Of a stretch of 64,000 nt of DNA, positions 23,669-35,571 are shown one piece after another. Numbering within the stretch: position 1 is the stretch's first letter; every line of letters begins with the position of its first letter. The position numbers were made by a program, and so were the translations under genes. The notes under the pieces are model-generated. The model saw only the letters and a program-made list of their open reading frames with translations. It was not told where the DNA came from and made no database searches. Source of the stretch: JANXQG01 sp963804375 (GTDB lineage Bacteria; Planctomycetota; Planctomycetia; Pirellulales; Thermoguttaceae); the NCBI GenBank assembly GCA_963804375.1, contig CAWDQE010000021.1, forward strand, positions 124,001 through 188,000, written 5' to 3'.

Positions 23669-23867
23669 TCGAAAACCTCCCTGTTTCGGGGACGCGGAAT
23701 TTGTAGACATTTCCAATACGTCCCCAAACGCCGAAGGTCTTCGAGTTCTTTCATGCAACGACCCCAGCGAGCCCATCCGAGTTCGCTCGTTTAAGGCCCT
23801 AGGAACGCTAGCAATGACAGCAGTTGACAAGGTTACGATCACGGCCGAGATCACGAATATTGTCGCC

Positions 23868-26800
23868 ATGCGATTATTTGTCGTGATGTTCGGATTTCTT
23901 TGCTTCGTGGGTCTATCTGCAGCAGCGCTGCATGCGGAGACGCGCGAATTTCCCGCAATGAAGCTGCGTGCCTACGGAAAGCTGACAGGGGAGGAAAAAC
24001 GTGATGACACAACCTCGTCGCTGATCATTACTGCCGAGAACGCAGAGAAAGCCAAGCTGGTTCTGGCAAAATATCTGTCTGATATGGATGAGCTGCCGGG
24101 AGTTGCGGCAATCGCTATCAACACGTCTCGCGGCGCTGTCACGGCACACGCGATCGAAAAGCAGGGGGCGATTGCTGCGCTGCGATTTGGAGATCGTGTT
24201 GCGATTCTTGCCGCGCCAGATGCCGCGGCGTTTTCGCAGCTCATTGACTCGACCGTGCCGAAGGATGCGAAGATCGACGCCAGCACCGCGGAGGTTGAGG
24301 TGCCGATGTATCTCGACCGCTGGGACAAGTACGGCTTTCGTTTTTATTACGGCCCGTTCACCAAGCCACGCGATAAGCAGGGGCGCGACATCCCCGGCCA
24401 CTACGACCCGCGGCAGGATTTTGAATACGCCGACAAGTCGAGCAAGACAGGTTTGGTGGTCTGGACATCGCCCTTCAATGCACCGGCCGCCGACAACATC
24501 TTCGATCTCGTCTCACGTGAATGGGCGTTCAAAGCCGCCAAGCAACGCAAGCTGCCGCTGGGCATCAACATTGGCCTGACCGACGGGAATATCGTGCTGA
24601 CCAATCGCTATCCCGATGCAGTCGCGCCGTTTGCTGACTGCTACCTGGGCGGCTGGTATTACGAAGCGCCTGCAGGAATTCCGACGCTGTCGTTCGCTTC
24701 ACAGCGCTCGCGCGAAGCCGGCCTCAGTCAGCTTAAAGATGTCGTCGCGAATCTGAACGGTAAATACAGCAACATCGTCAACTGGCTGGAGCCTCACGAA
24801 GAAATGGGACATGGCATTGCCGACCTGCTGGATGACCACGGCCCCGACGCGCGACAGAGCTTTTATGAGTATTTGCAGATGAAGTTCGGTAGCGTGGGCG
24901 AAGTTTCCAAGCGATACGCGGAGCATTATGCGAAGTGGGACGATGTGCCGTTTCCCGAGCTGGCGACGTTCTTCGGATACGAGGGCGACGTAATCGACCT
25001 GGAGGGCATATGGAGACTGAGCACGACGGCGGCGTATGACGCCCGCTCCGCTCGGCCAACTGTGGACGATTCCAGATGGCCGAAAGTACCTGCGCCGGGC
25101 CATGCCATCGCGCGCTTCACCCCGCGAAAGCCCACGGTTCTGCGACGGCACATCAATATCGATGCGGCATGGCGTGCCAAGCATCTCAAGGCGTGGCTCT
25201 ATTGCTGGGACTTGGAAAACACCGGCGACAAGCCCGTCTACATCTACGTCAACGGCGAGCTTTGCCCGGAGAACCCGGAGATGCGCCGAGGCTGGCATTT
25301 CTCGCGCGTAGAAATCAGCGGCGCACTCAAAGACGGCGACAATCTCATAACCCTCGAGCTACCGACAGGTTTGATCATTTATCGCACTTACATCACCGGC
25401 GAGCCGCCGGCGACGTATCCGGCGCTGGCGACGGTCGCGATGAACGCGCGCTACGCGGATTGGTCGGATTGGTGCTCCTGGTCGCGCGGGCAAGCGCTGC
25501 GCCGCGGCATGCAGATGATTCGGCAGGTCGATCCGGACAAGCCCATCACGCTAATGGCTTCGGGCGCATGGTGGAGCGACTTCAAACAGTCTGCCGAGGA
25601 TTACGGCGGCATCCTCCATGATACCGGCGGCATGGCCGGCTTCTGGAACGATATCTGCCCATCGCTCGCGCAAAGCACCGGCTTGCCGACCGACTGCGAG
25701 CCCGGCGGTCCCGCGCTCGATCTCGACGACTTCAAACGCTTCATGGGCCGATGGAGCACCGAGAATACGCAGGGCGTTGATTACTTCATGCATTTGGGCG
25801 ATGTGCTGTGGCGGCCGGACATCAAAGACTACTTCGACAGAACGCAGCCGCTCTGGCACGTCATGGGCAAGTATCATCTGCCGCAGCCGGAGGTGGCCGA
25901 CCTGACCAGTCTGCGAGCCGAGCGACTTTTCAGCTTCCCGATGAACCTCGGCGATCATGGCTCCAGCGCGCCCGACCTCATCGCGCAAGGCCCCGGCGTT
26001 TTTGCATCGAGTCTTGACGGTACGGTTGCCGCGACTTACTCGCGCGGCTCGGTCATTGAAAGCGATTTCGCCAATGGCGACGCCGACCAATACCGGGTCA
26101 TCATCGATACCAACAGTTCGATTCTCGATCCCGACGCGATCGCGCACATCGCGGAGTGGGTCAAGCGCGGCGGCACGTTCATTACCTTCGAACAAACCGG
26201 CCGCCACACGTCTACGCAGCACGATGCTTGGCCCATCTCCGCGCTGACCGGCTATGACGTCACAGCCGTCGAGCGCAAAGGCCGCAATCTGCAGCCAGCG
26301 GCTGGGCAAACGGTTCTGCCGGACAATGCGCTGCGCGTGTTGCCGAAGAATTGGGGCTTATCGTTGAAGAAGCATGATGCAAATGATGCGAGCTGTCAGG
26401 ACGTTGCGCTGTGGGAAGATGGCACGGTTGCTGCCGGTGCGCGAAAGCTCGGCAAAGGTCGTGTCATCGACTTTGGCATGTTCGAGTCCGTGGCGCTCAT
26501 CACCCAGGCGCTCGACAAGATGGGGATCAAACATGTGCCCGGCCACGTCACGAACCAGAAGGTCATCTTGCGCCACTTCGTCAGCAACAACGGGCTCTAC
26601 GACGTATGGACGATGTGGAACCAGGAGAAGCCGGCGTCTACGACGGATCTGGTCTTCGACATGGAAAGGCCGCCCGTGTCGGCTATAGACGTAAACACCG
26701 GGCAAAGCGTGCCGATTTCATCTGGGAAGACGAGTGCAAAGATCGCCGGCCTTGCTTTTGGATCCTTGCAGACACGCGTGCTGTTGACGCCGCGCAACCA

Positions 26801-27692
26801 ACTCAGGGATGCTCCGACCGAATGGTTCTCGCTCCAACGCGGCTGGTGGCGCGGCACCGCCGACCCGGGCAAGCCGATGGCAAATTACGCAGCGAAAATC
26901 GCGCTCGACCTTACCGATGATAACGCACTGAAAATCCTCCCCGGCGACGGCAAAACCAATCCGCCGGAAGACGCCGCGCTATCCGATCCAAGAACCGACG
27001 ACACTTCCTGGCCCAAAAGCTCGCTCGGCACGTTCGATATTCCCGAACATACCGACGCCCACCACGCCGTCTTCCGTAAGCATTTCACCGTGCCGGCAAC
27101 TTGGAACCACGGCCAAGTTTCAATCTTCGGCAAGTCCGAACCGCCCGGAAATGGCAGCATCCGTCGCTACATGGACGGCAAACCCTTCGGCGGGCAAATC
27201 GTGCGCGATGACCTGGGCGGCATCCTCAAACCCGGCACCGAGCACGTGCTAACAACCGAAATCTGGGGCGACAAACCGCCGCTGGGCACCGTGACGCCGG
27301 CTTGGATCAGTTATATGCCTGATCCTGATTCAGCCCTCATGCTCAATACCTGGACGTACGCCCCTGATTTCCTGACGCATGACAAAGAGGCAAAGCCGCT
27401 TCCATATCAAACGCCGGATCACGGCGCGTTGCGCTGCATCGTCGAAGCCGACCCGAAATTGGCCGGCAACACCGTGATGCTTCACGTGGTGACGAGCGAC
27501 GCGAGCCTGGCCGCATTGATCGTCAACGGCCACTTCTACGCCGGCTACGGGAACATTTACAACTTCATGGACGTCAACGCGACGCCGTTCATCAGGTTCG
27601 GCCAGAAGAATGAGGTGATCGTCGTGGTGGGGGGAAAGACAATGCTGAAGGAGGCGCGGCTCGGATTTTATGAGAAGGGGATTTACCCGTAG
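23868..27692 (+). CDS. Large exported glycoside-hydrolase-like protein
   Basis: 1274 residues with a signal peptide (MRLFVVMFGFLCFVGLSAAA). The middle has a sugar-binding/GH2-like jelly roll (YIYVNGELCPENPEM, GDNLITLELPTGLIIY), an Asp/Glu-rich TIM-barrel-like region (NIVNWLEPHEEMGHG, ITLMASGAWWSDF) and a segment like the beta-galactosidase trimerisation domain (LDPDAIAHIAEWVKRGGTFI). A second jelly-roll (VSIFGKSEPPGNG) lies near the C terminus. The catalytic acids cannot be assigned safely. A longer open frame exists upstream but is antisense to the IS1380/photolyase relic. Probably polysaccharide breakdown at the cell surface. Confidence 0.75.
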   Translation: MRLFVVMFGFLCFVGLSAAALHAETREFPAMKLRAYGKLTGEEKRDDTTSSLIITAENAEKAKLVLAKYLSDMDELPGVAAIAINTSRGAVTAHAIEKQGAIAALRFGDRVAILAAPDAAAFSQLIDSTVPKDAKIDASTAEVEVPMYLDRWDKYGFRFYYGPFTKPRDKQGRDIPGHYDPRQDFEYADKSSKTGLVVWTSPFNAPAADNIFDLVSREWAFKAAKQRKLPLGINIGLTDGNIVLTNRYPDAVAPFADCYLGGWYYEAPAGIPTLSFASQRSREAGLSQLKDVVANLNGKYSNIVNWLEPHEEMGHGIADLLDDHGPDARQSFYEYLQMKFGSVGEVSKRYAEHYAKWDDVPFPELATFFGYEGDVIDLEGIWRLSTTAAYDARSARPTVDDSRWPKVPAPGHAIARFTPRKPTVLRRHINIDAAWRAKHLKAWLYCWDLENTGDKPVYIYVNGELCPENPEMRRGWHFSRVEISGALKDGDNLITLELPTGLIIYRTYITGEPPATYPALATVAMNARYADWSDWCSWSRGQALRRGMQMIRQVDPDKPITLMASGAWWSDFKQSAEDYGGILHDTGGMAGFWNDICPSLAQSTGLPTDCEPGGPALDLDDFKRFMGRWSTENTQGVDYFMHLGDVLWRPDIKDYFDRTQPLWHVMGKYHLPQPEVADLTSLRAERLFSFPMNLGDHGSSAPDLIAQGPGVFASSLDGTVAATYSRGSVIESDFANGDADQYRVIIDTNSSILDPDAIAHIAEWVKRGGTFITFEQTGRHTSTQHDAWPISALTGYDVTAVERKGRNLQPAAGQTVLPDNALRVLPKNWGLSLKKHDANDASCQDVALWEDGTVAAGARKLGKGRVIDFGMFESVALITQALDKMGIKHVPGHVTNQKVILRHFVSNNGLYDVWTMWNQEKPASTTDLVFDMERPPVSAIDVNTGQSVPISSGKTSAKIAGLAFGSLQTRVLLTPRNQLRDAPTEWFSLQRGWWRGTADPGKPMANYAAKIALDLTDDNALKILPGDGKTNPPEDAALSDPRTDDTSWPKSSLGTFDIPEHTDAHHAVFRKHFTVPATWNHGQVSIFGKSEPPGNGSIRRYMDGKPFGGQIVRDDLGGILKPGTEHVLTTEIWGDKPPLGTVTPAWISYMPDPDSALMLNTWTYAPDFLTHDKEAKPLPYQTPDHGALRCIVEADPKLAGNTVMLHVVTSDASLAALIVNGHFYAGYGNIYNFMDVNATPFIRFGQKNEVIVVVGGKTMLKEARLGFYEKGIYP

Positions 27693-27888
27693 CACAGGTT
27701 TTCAACCAGCGCCACAGCCCGCGTTCACCGGCGAGGGAAGTTAATTCTCAGAGGCGCTCACGGACATCGAACTCTACCGCTGAGCGTATCCGACACTAGC
27801 CCGACGCGCGAGTGACGGTAACCTGCGTCCGCAACTTCAATGCTGCGGGACAGTTGCAATTCGGCTGAGTATTTTGACCTTACGCGGC

Positions 27889-29314
<1,426 letters not shown>

Positions 29315-29767
29315 AGCAGACCCCCTTTAGGTTGTGTTGGCAGGATGAATCATGGAGGCGGGAACCAATGGCCACGGCACATTGGCAGGCAAAGACCGCC
29401 GCCGTTGGTTCGGCGGTCAAAACGCCTGTCGCCATTATCGTTGCCGCACAGGCGCGTTGCAAGCGACCCTGGCAGGTGTGGATCAGGATTCTCGGGCTGC
29501 CTGGTGGCGTGGTCAGGGCGCCGGTGATCGCGACGGCACGGCCGAGACCGGGGGCGGCCGGAGGGGCCAAAAAAGACGGCCGCGAAGCTAAGCAACAGCC
29601 TGGGACTGCGAGGGTCCCAAGGGCTTCGGGACCGGCGGGTCCCGCACTTCGCGGACGATGGTCATTGCAGGCGGTGGAGGTCACGCTGTCGATGGGTTAG
29701 GGGCAGGTGGCGGTGTACGGCAGGCCGACGTCTTGCCATTGTGGCCATGGGACGGCCACCGCCGGCC
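29315..29767. other. Intergenic stretch without recognisable genes
   Basis: Frames exist on both strands but none has a known motif or coding-like composition. A small hairpin (GGTCCC around 29610) is the only structure seen. Confidence 0.4.
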
Positions 29768-29814
29768 TTGTACCGTTTTGTACCGTTTTACGGTCTTGTA
29801 CCGTTCTTGTACCG
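29768..29814 (+). repeat. Four direct repeats of TTGTACCG
   Basis: Copies start at 29768, 29778, 29796 and 29807, i.e. spacing 10, 18 and 11 bp, with a related inverted ACGGT between them. Iteron-like clusters of this kind bind proteins; no gene reads from it clearly. The core GTACCGT also forms half of the palindrome near the integrase. Confidence 0.5.
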
Positions 29815-29823
29815 CGACAGTTT

Positions 29824-29945
29824 GCTACTAAACGACCACGCCCGTAGGGCGTGGGTTTGGCCTGCCCCGCAAAGCGGGGCGGAGACGTGGGGAAGGCCCC
29901 GTTGGGACCGGTGTTCGTAATGCAAACCGTGCCCGCACACACTCA
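29824..29945 (-). mobile_element. Right-end remnant of an IS200/IS605-type (tnpB) element
   Basis: On the minus strand the sequence ends AACCCACGCCC-TAC-GGGCGTGG followed by TCGTTTAG, preceded by CGCCCCGC-TTT-GCGGGGC, two hairpins typical of the right end of IS605-family elements where the omega RNA of TnpB is encoded. Only the last codons of a tnpB-like frame (RPNPRPTGVVV) remain; transposase domains are missing. Confidence 0.5.
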
Positions 29946-30844
29946 ACCGCCTCTGACCCAGTCCGCCGTGCTTCCCAACGCCGTATCACCAGCCGTAGGG
30001 ATGTTGTGCTCCGGAAAATCGCGCTGGTAGCGATGCAGAAGTGCTGGGACGTCGGCCGGCACGATATAGATCTTGCCACGAATTTGCTTCGTTTCCCCCC
30101 GCTGTAGTCCACCGAGGCGAAAATCGGCGTGCAAACAGCGAATCACGCCCTGGAACAATTCCTGATAGGGTTCCCAGGCCGTGGCGAAGATCAACTTATC
30201 GTCAGCGCTGAAGCATCCGATTAAGCCATTGCTGGGCACCAACGGACTCAAAGGACGCGGGTTGACGTCGGTACGAGGCACGTTTCTCGGGCACCAAACC
30301 TGCCCCGGTGTATAGCGTGCCTTAGTCGCCCACTGCCGAGTCGGCAATCGCGTGAGCTGCCCATCGAGAAAGATGAAACATTTTGGCAAATAATCGTCCA
30401 GATTCGCCGATGGCGGGTCGTAGCCTGTGAAGGGGCCCAGTCGCGGACAGGCTTGCGCCAATGCGCCTCCGAACGCTTGGAACCCGGATTGTGGGCAGTA
30501 AGGCGGAAATCTACCTCGTCGTCGTGGGCAGTGATCGTGTGCTGCACGGTCACGCCATCCGCCAAGGTACATTTGAGCCGCAATACCTTGTGATCGTCGT
30601 CGAGTGAGAGAAGTTCGGTATGGTGCGGGATCACCGTATGCTTGACCCAATCCGCGTCGGTTGACTGGGCCCGGCAATAAGCCTCCAGGTAATTGATGCG
30701 AATCACTCCGCCGGGCAACCGCGGCCCATGGATGATCAGCCAATTGTCCGTGCGTGAAAGGGTCAAAGCCGGCGGAGCCGCAAGGCTTGTCGCCGTGGCG
30801 AGAGCAAGAGCGAAAACTACGAAACAAGCGAGCAGGAATCTCAT
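29943..30844 (-). CDS. Conserved exported planctomycete protein (one frameshift)
   Basis: About 300 residues with signal peptide (MRFLLACFVVFALALATATS). Two frames join near 30465: the first ends ITAHDDEVDFRLTAHNPGSK, the second continues YLPKCFIFLDGQLTRLPT, ARYTPGQVWCPRNVP, GLIGCFSADDKLIFATAWEP and IPTAGDTALG. I recall this pattern as a planctomycete-wide protein of unknown function, probably a jelly-roll fold. The last codons overlap the IS remnant. Confidence 0.6.
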
Positions 30845-31291
30845 GATCTGCGTACCTCGGGACCATTCGGCGCCGCCCCACGGGGTTGGACATCTATCAG
30901 AATAAGGCATTGTACCGTGAGACTCAATCGCCGGCACGCCGCGTCCGCGTAGCTATCAGGCCCTCGAACCGGGCCTTCCTCGGCCGTCGACTGGCCTCAA
31001 ACCGGTCCCTTGCGCCCGGCATGCTGGCGCCTCGATGATCGCGGGCAACATGGTGCAAGCCAGGAATCGCCCCGGAGATTTTCTTGTTGTGATGAAAACG
31101 TGACTGCCAAGGCGGTTTCCGAGCGAGCGCGTACGCGAGTCGCTGGCGCAAGATCTCCCCAGGTGGCCAACGTACCGACTAGCGCCCGGACGGCCGCCAG
31201 CGCGCGCCTGGGGGCCCTTAAATGCCAAATGGGTGGTAACGAGCGTGGCATCGAATGTTGGCGTTCTGGCGCATCCCGGAAAACATCTGGC
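30845..31291. other. Intergenic stretch without recognisable genes
   Basis: No coding frame with family motifs. It separates two minus-strand genes; the left 100 bp are likely promoter for the conserved exported protein. Confidence 0.4.
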
Positions 31292-32500
31292 TCAATGCGA
31301 TTGGGCCCCAAGGCCGTGCGTCCCGTCGAGCTTCAACCAATGTTCCAGGAAGGCCACCTCCAACGCCAAGGCTTCGGGCGTCGGTACGTGCGTGGGGCGT
31401 GCGGTCAGGGCCACACGGTGCTCGTAGCCCAACAGGTGGTTCACGGCGATGAGGTGGTTCAGCGCCACCCAGTTCCGCGGCGGGTCCTGCACTCCGCCGG
31501 AAACCAGCACTGGCCGCGGCGCCATCAAGGCGTGCAGGTCCACCAGATCTTCGCCCGCTTCGACCAAATCCTTGTACAAGCCGGTGCGCATGTTGGTGGA
31601 CGAAGGCACGCCTGGCTTCCGCTGGACCTTTGAATCGTAGCCCAAGTACCACGGTTCCCAGTAATTCACGTTCGCGTCCTTTTCGTTGAACACGATTCCG
31701 GGATCGGACCAGACGGCACAGGCAAACTTGTCGTAGAGGCAGGAGGCAAACATCGACCACTTGCCGCCGTAGGAAAGGCCAATGATGCCGATCCGCGCGG
31801 AATCGACCTCCGGCATCTGCGTGAGCGCCGTGTGGCAGTTGGCAGCGGCATAGGCCAGCAAGGTGAGCGGCTGCCGCCGTTGCTGAACGCCGGCCTCGAC
31901 CAACAGTTGGCGCGTTTCCATGCCGATCTTCTCGACCGAGCCCGGCGTACCGATGGAGAGCGTAACGAAGCCGCGCCGTACGAGTTGCAGGCCGTAATCG
32001 TGCGTGCCCCGCCCTTTCGTCCCTTGACCGATGCTCGTCAGCGGTTCGTAGAAGGGCACGAGGACGGCAGGGAAAGGACCGGAGCCAGCCGGCACCAGCA
32101 GGTAGCCGTCGGCCACCTGGCCCTCCGGCGAGATTTGCACATGGACGTGGTACTGGGTGTAGCCCTCCCGTTGGATGGTTTCCAATCGCTTTACGGCAGG
32201 TCGTTGGAGCAGCGGCGGCCATGCGCCCAGCCGCCGGTGCCAGATGGCCAGGATCTCCTGTCGCCGTCGAGCCCAGTCTTGCGGTGACCTGACCAGCGTT
32301 CCGTCGGCGAACTTAAGAGGCGAACGGTACGGCCCAAATTTACCGGCATACTCGGCAGGCGGCTGGTAATACTTTTCCAACGCCGCCCAAGGATCTTGCG
32401 TGCCCCGCAGGCCATCGGCCGCAGCGCCGACGCCGGTGAGCATTCCGGCAGCCAGGAGAGAGCCCCAGAGCAGAACCTTCACGCTATCTCTTGCGCTCAT
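31292..32500 (-). CDS. Exported alpha/beta hydrolase (acetyl xylan esterase/dienelactone hydrolase-like)
   Basis: 402 residues. Signal peptide (LLWGSLLAAGMLTGVGAAAD). The alpha/beta hydrolase core shows the nucleophile elbow GLSYGGK (Ser about 247), an oxyanion segment in PFPAVLVPFYEP, VWSDPGIVF after the nucleophile strand, and MAPRPVLVSGGVQDP with a likely catalytic Asp, His following in ARPTHVPT. Members of this group deacetylate or de-esterify plant polysaccharides. The divergent GH36-like gene next door fits such use. Confidence 0.78.
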   Translation of the reverse strand: MSARDSVKVLLWGSLLAAGMLTGVGAAADGLRGTQDPWAALEKYYQPPAEYAGKFGPYRSPLKFADGTLVRSPQDWARRRQEILAIWHRRLGAWPPLLQRPAVKRLETIQREGYTQYHVHVQISPEGQVADGYLLVPAGSGPFPAVLVPFYEPLTSIGQGTKGRGTHDYGLQLVRRGFVTLSIGTPGSVEKIGMETRQLLVEAGVQQRRQPLTLLAYAAANCHTALTQMPEVDSARIGIIGLSYGGKWSMFASCLYDKFACAVWSDPGIVFNEKDANVNYWEPWYLGYDSKVQRKPGVPSSTNMRTGLYKDLVEAGEDLVDLHALMAPRPVLVSGGVQDPPRNWVALNHLIAVNHLLGYEHRVALTARPTHVPTPEALALEVAFLEHWLKLDGTHGLGAQSH

Positions 32501-32871
32501 ACAGTACCTCGGAAAGAGAGAAAAACACCTGTCCCGAGCGATGACCCGACAACCTGTCGGATGTCACCGGCAGAGACAGTATATCTATGGGCTGAAAAGA
32601 AGCCAACCACCGCGGGCTCTTTACAGCAATCCGGCGCGCGTCTAAGCCCCTAACCAAGCAGACGGATCGGCCTCTCGACGTCCCGCCAGGCATCGAGGGC
32701 CCGCGGCGTCCACACGGTTCACGATGTGGTTCTCGCCCACCTGCATACCGACGAGCAAGCTGGACTTCCGCGCAGCACTTTCGCCAAACCCCGGAACGTG
32801 GTAATCTTTGGATCGTCATCGGACCTATCCCCAATATCGACCTTCCCGCGTTTGGAAGAAAGGACGCCATC
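32501..32871. other. Divergent intergenic region
   Basis: Lies between the outward-facing hydrolase and alpha-galactosidase-like genes; promoters for both are expected here, but I cannot place boxes with confidence. No gene seen. Confidence 0.4.
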
Positions 32872-34542
32872 ATGTCGTACGCCGTTGAAATCATCGCAGT
32901 CATGGCACTGAGCAGCTCCCTAGGCGCGGCCGAGCCTGCCACCGATGACTATCGCAATCTCCGCCGCCATCCGGATGCGGTGACGGTCATCACGGAGACC
33001 GGTACCGTGGCCTTGGTGGGGGGCGCAACGGGCGTCTGGAGCGGCGCCGGCATCCGCGTGACCACGGTATCCAAGCCTGATGGCCTGCGCGTGAGCCTTG
33101 CTGCACCTGAAGCGGCGGTGAAGAAACTGCGACTTCATTGGCAGGGAGCGCCGGAGAGAGGATGGAAGTACTTGGGCGATGCCTGGGAACGGGGCTACGG
33201 CGACTTGGAGTGGCGATCGCTCGACGGCAAGCGTCTGATGCCCTGGTATGTCCTGGCGAGCGATGGCCGGCGCACCCACGCTTACGGCGTGATGACGCAG
33301 CCGGCGGCCCTGTGCTGTTGGAAGCTCGATGAAAGTGGCCTGACTCTGCTGGCGGATGTGCGTTGCGGAGGTGCCGGCGTGCGGCTCGGCACGCGGACCT
33401 TGGAGGTATGTACCGTCACTTCGCGTCGGGGCCGAGATGGCGAGACTCCCTTTGCCGCCGCCGTGGCTTTCTGCCGCCAATTGTGCCCCCAGCCGCGTCT
33501 GCCCAAAGAACCGGTTTACGGTTTCAATAATTGGTATTGCGATTACGGAAACATCAGCGCCGACAGCGTGCGTCAGGATGCCGCCTTCGTTGCTCGTCTT
33601 GCCCCGCAGGGCGGCAACCGTCCCTTCATGGTCATTGATGACGGTTGGCAGGCGAACCATGGCGGTGCCAAGGGTGCCTGGGACCACGGCAATGCCGAGT
33701 TTCCCAATATGGCGGCGTTGGCGGCGGACATGGTCAAGGCCGGAACGCGGCCGGGGATTTGGGTGCGCTTGCTGGCGGCGCAGCCGGGCCAACCGGAAGG
33801 CTGGAAGCTGGCCCGTGACCGCGCCTATCTCGATCCCTCGGTGCCCGACGTGCGTGCCTATGTGACCGCCACCGTACGGCGTCTGCGCGGCTGGGGTTAC
33901 GAACTGATCAAGCACGATTACTCGACTTTCGACCTTACCGGCCGTTGGGGCTTTCAGATGGCTGACGACGAGATGACGGCCGACGGCTGGGCCTATGCCG
34001 ATCGGAGCCGTACCACGGCTGAGATCGTCATCGACCACTACCGCAGCATCCGCGATGGTGCCGGCGACGCCGTGGTGATCGGGTGCAACACGATAGGTCA
34101 CCTCGCGGCCGGCGTCTTTGAACTCAACCGCACCGGCGACGACACCAGCGGCCGGGAATGGGAACGGGTGCGCAAGATGGGCGTCAACACGTTAGCCTTC
34201 CGCATGTCCCAGCACGGAACGTTCTTCGCAGTCGATGCCGACTGTGTCGGTCAGACGGCGACGAATTCCATTCCCTGGGACAAGAACCGACAGTGGCTCG
34301 ACCTTGTGTCGCGCAGCGGTACACCGTTGTTCGTGTCCTTCAAACGCGGCTCGGTGACACCCGAACAGGAAAGTGCGCTCAAGGTCGCCCTGGCCGCTGC
34401 GAGCAAACCGTTACCTACCGGCGAACCGCTGGACTGGTTCGATACCCGGCTGCCCCGGCGCTGGAAATTGGACGGCAGCCAGAGCGACTTCGACTGGTCC
34501 GATCTCCATCCGAGGCTGCCCAAGGCGCCATTCAAGCCATAG
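32872..34542 (+). CDS. Exported GH36/GH27-like alpha-galactosidase
   Basis: 556 residues with a short signal peptide (VEIIAVMALSSSLGAAE). An N-terminal beta domain is followed by a TIM barrel with GFNNWYCDYG, RPFMVIDDGWQ, and the clan D nucleophile motif YELIKHDYSTFDL (Asp about 348); the second acid is probably in NRTGDDTS. This fits glycoside hydrolases of clan GH-D acting on alpha-galactosides. Start at ATG following AAGGACG. Confidence 0.8.
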   Translation: MSYAVEIIAVMALSSSLGAAEPATDDYRNLRRHPDAVTVITETGTVALVGGATGVWSGAGIRVTTVSKPDGLRVSLAAPEAAVKKLRLHWQGAPERGWKYLGDAWERGYGDLEWRSLDGKRLMPWYVLASDGRRTHAYGVMTQPAALCCWKLDESGLTLLADVRCGGAGVRLGTRTLEVCTVTSRRGRDGETPFAAAVAFCRQLCPQPRLPKEPVYGFNNWYCDYGNISADSVRQDAAFVARLAPQGGNRPFMVIDDGWQANHGGAKGAWDHGNAEFPNMAALAADMVKAGTRPGIWVRLLAAQPGQPEGWKLARDRAYLDPSVPDVRAYVTATVRRLRGWGYELIKHDYSTFDLTGRWGFQMADDEMTADGWAYADRSRTTAEIVIDHYRSIRDGAGDAVVIGCNTIGHLAAGVFELNRTGDDTSGREWERVRKMGVNTLAFRMSQHGTFFAVDADCVGQTATNSIPWDKNRQWLDLVSRSGTPLFVSFKRGSVTPEQESALKVALAAASKPLPTGEPLDWFDTRLPRRWKLDGSQSDFDWSDLHPRLPKAPFKP

Positions 34543-34604
34543 ATCGTGTGCGGCAATTCGATGGCGCCAATACCGAACAACACACTACCATCGGGGGTCG
34601 AAAC

Positions 34605-34667
34605 CTCCAATTGGAGATCGAGGCTCCAAACCTTCCGAATGGAAGCCTTGGCTCCAATTGGAGATCG
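34605..34667. repeat. Paired palindromes CTCCAATTGGAG
   Basis: CTCCAATTGGAGATCG occurs at 34605-34620 and 34652-34667; the 12-bp core is a perfect palindrome and an imperfect hairpin lies between. Placed just ahead of the anti-sigma debris; an operator pair is possible. Confidence 0.4.
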
Positions 34668-34699
34668 TGGGAAAAACCGATGCGGTTAGACCCGAGCCG

Positions 34700-35344
34700 T
34701 TCAGGTGGAGATCGTGGCGGCGCCGGTGGATGGCGAGGGCATAGACCGGTATCTCGACCGGCACGATCCTCGACGAGCGCCGAGGCATGGAAACGGTCGC
34801 GTGGCATGTCCTCGGTGTGATTGATAGTCGTGGTAATTCTGATCACAAGATGAAAATCTCGGTGATCCAAGCGGCCCCGCCCCGAGCCAACGTGGCAAAG
34901 GCGGCGGATATTCCTGAGAGCGGCGACAGCCAGTCCTTGGGCTATGGCTATAAGTTGCGAGCGGAACGATCGCCCAAGCTGGCCGACTTGGAGGAGAAAC
35001 GAATGACCGATCCGGCCCAGTCCGCACGCGGCGAACGGCAGGTGGCCGACAAGAAGCTGGCCAAGGAACAGATGGCTGAGGAAAACACGGCCGCGTCGCC
35101 CTTGCGCAAAACTGAGAAGCGATCGGTCGCAAAGTCGGAGATGGGCAGGCTGGAACCGCAACATAGCAAGGACAAGGAATCCGATGCCGAGCCGGCCCAG
35201 ACGGCACCGACACAACGCGTGAGGTTCGTCCTGCAAGTGGTCGATCGAGTGAGCGTGGAGCGATGGAACCGCGCGGCCGCAGCCGAGGCGGAATACGTCC
35301 CGCCCACCCCGGCAGCCCCGGCAGCAAACCCGCCGAAGAAGTAG
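34700..35344 (+). pseudogene. C-terminal part of an anti-sigma-factor-like protein
   Basis: Two frames join near 34785: VEIVAAPVDGEGIDRYLDRH in one, and VLGVIDSRGNSDHKMKISVI, a long Ala/Lys/Glu-rich linker and TQRVRFVLQVV in the other. I recognise this as the extracytoplasmic C-terminal region of planctomycete zinc-finger anti-sigma factors. The N-terminal zinc finger and membrane segment are missing. Confidence 0.5.
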
Positions 35345-35514
35345 GTTATGCTGAAGCGAGCGTGTGGAAAGTGCTCGCCACTTTACCAGACCGTGCCGTG
35401 CAGCCTGAAGTGTAGCCTTCGAGACTGGCGGGGTCCCGTCTCCGCGGCCGATGGTGTTTTTGGGCACGACGGGACGGGCTTGGGCCGCCAACGAAAGCAG
35501 CTTCGGCCCGCAGG

Positions 35515-35543
35515 TTGACGCCGACCGCGAAGATACTTAGAAT
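35515..35543 (+). promoter_or_regulatory. Sigma-70-like promoter of the cupin gene
   Basis: TTGACG, 17-bp spacer, TAGAAT, ending 29 bp before the ATG of the cupin gene. Confidence 0.5.
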
Positions 35544-35571
35544 GGTCATTTGTCGTTCAAAGGACTCTTTT

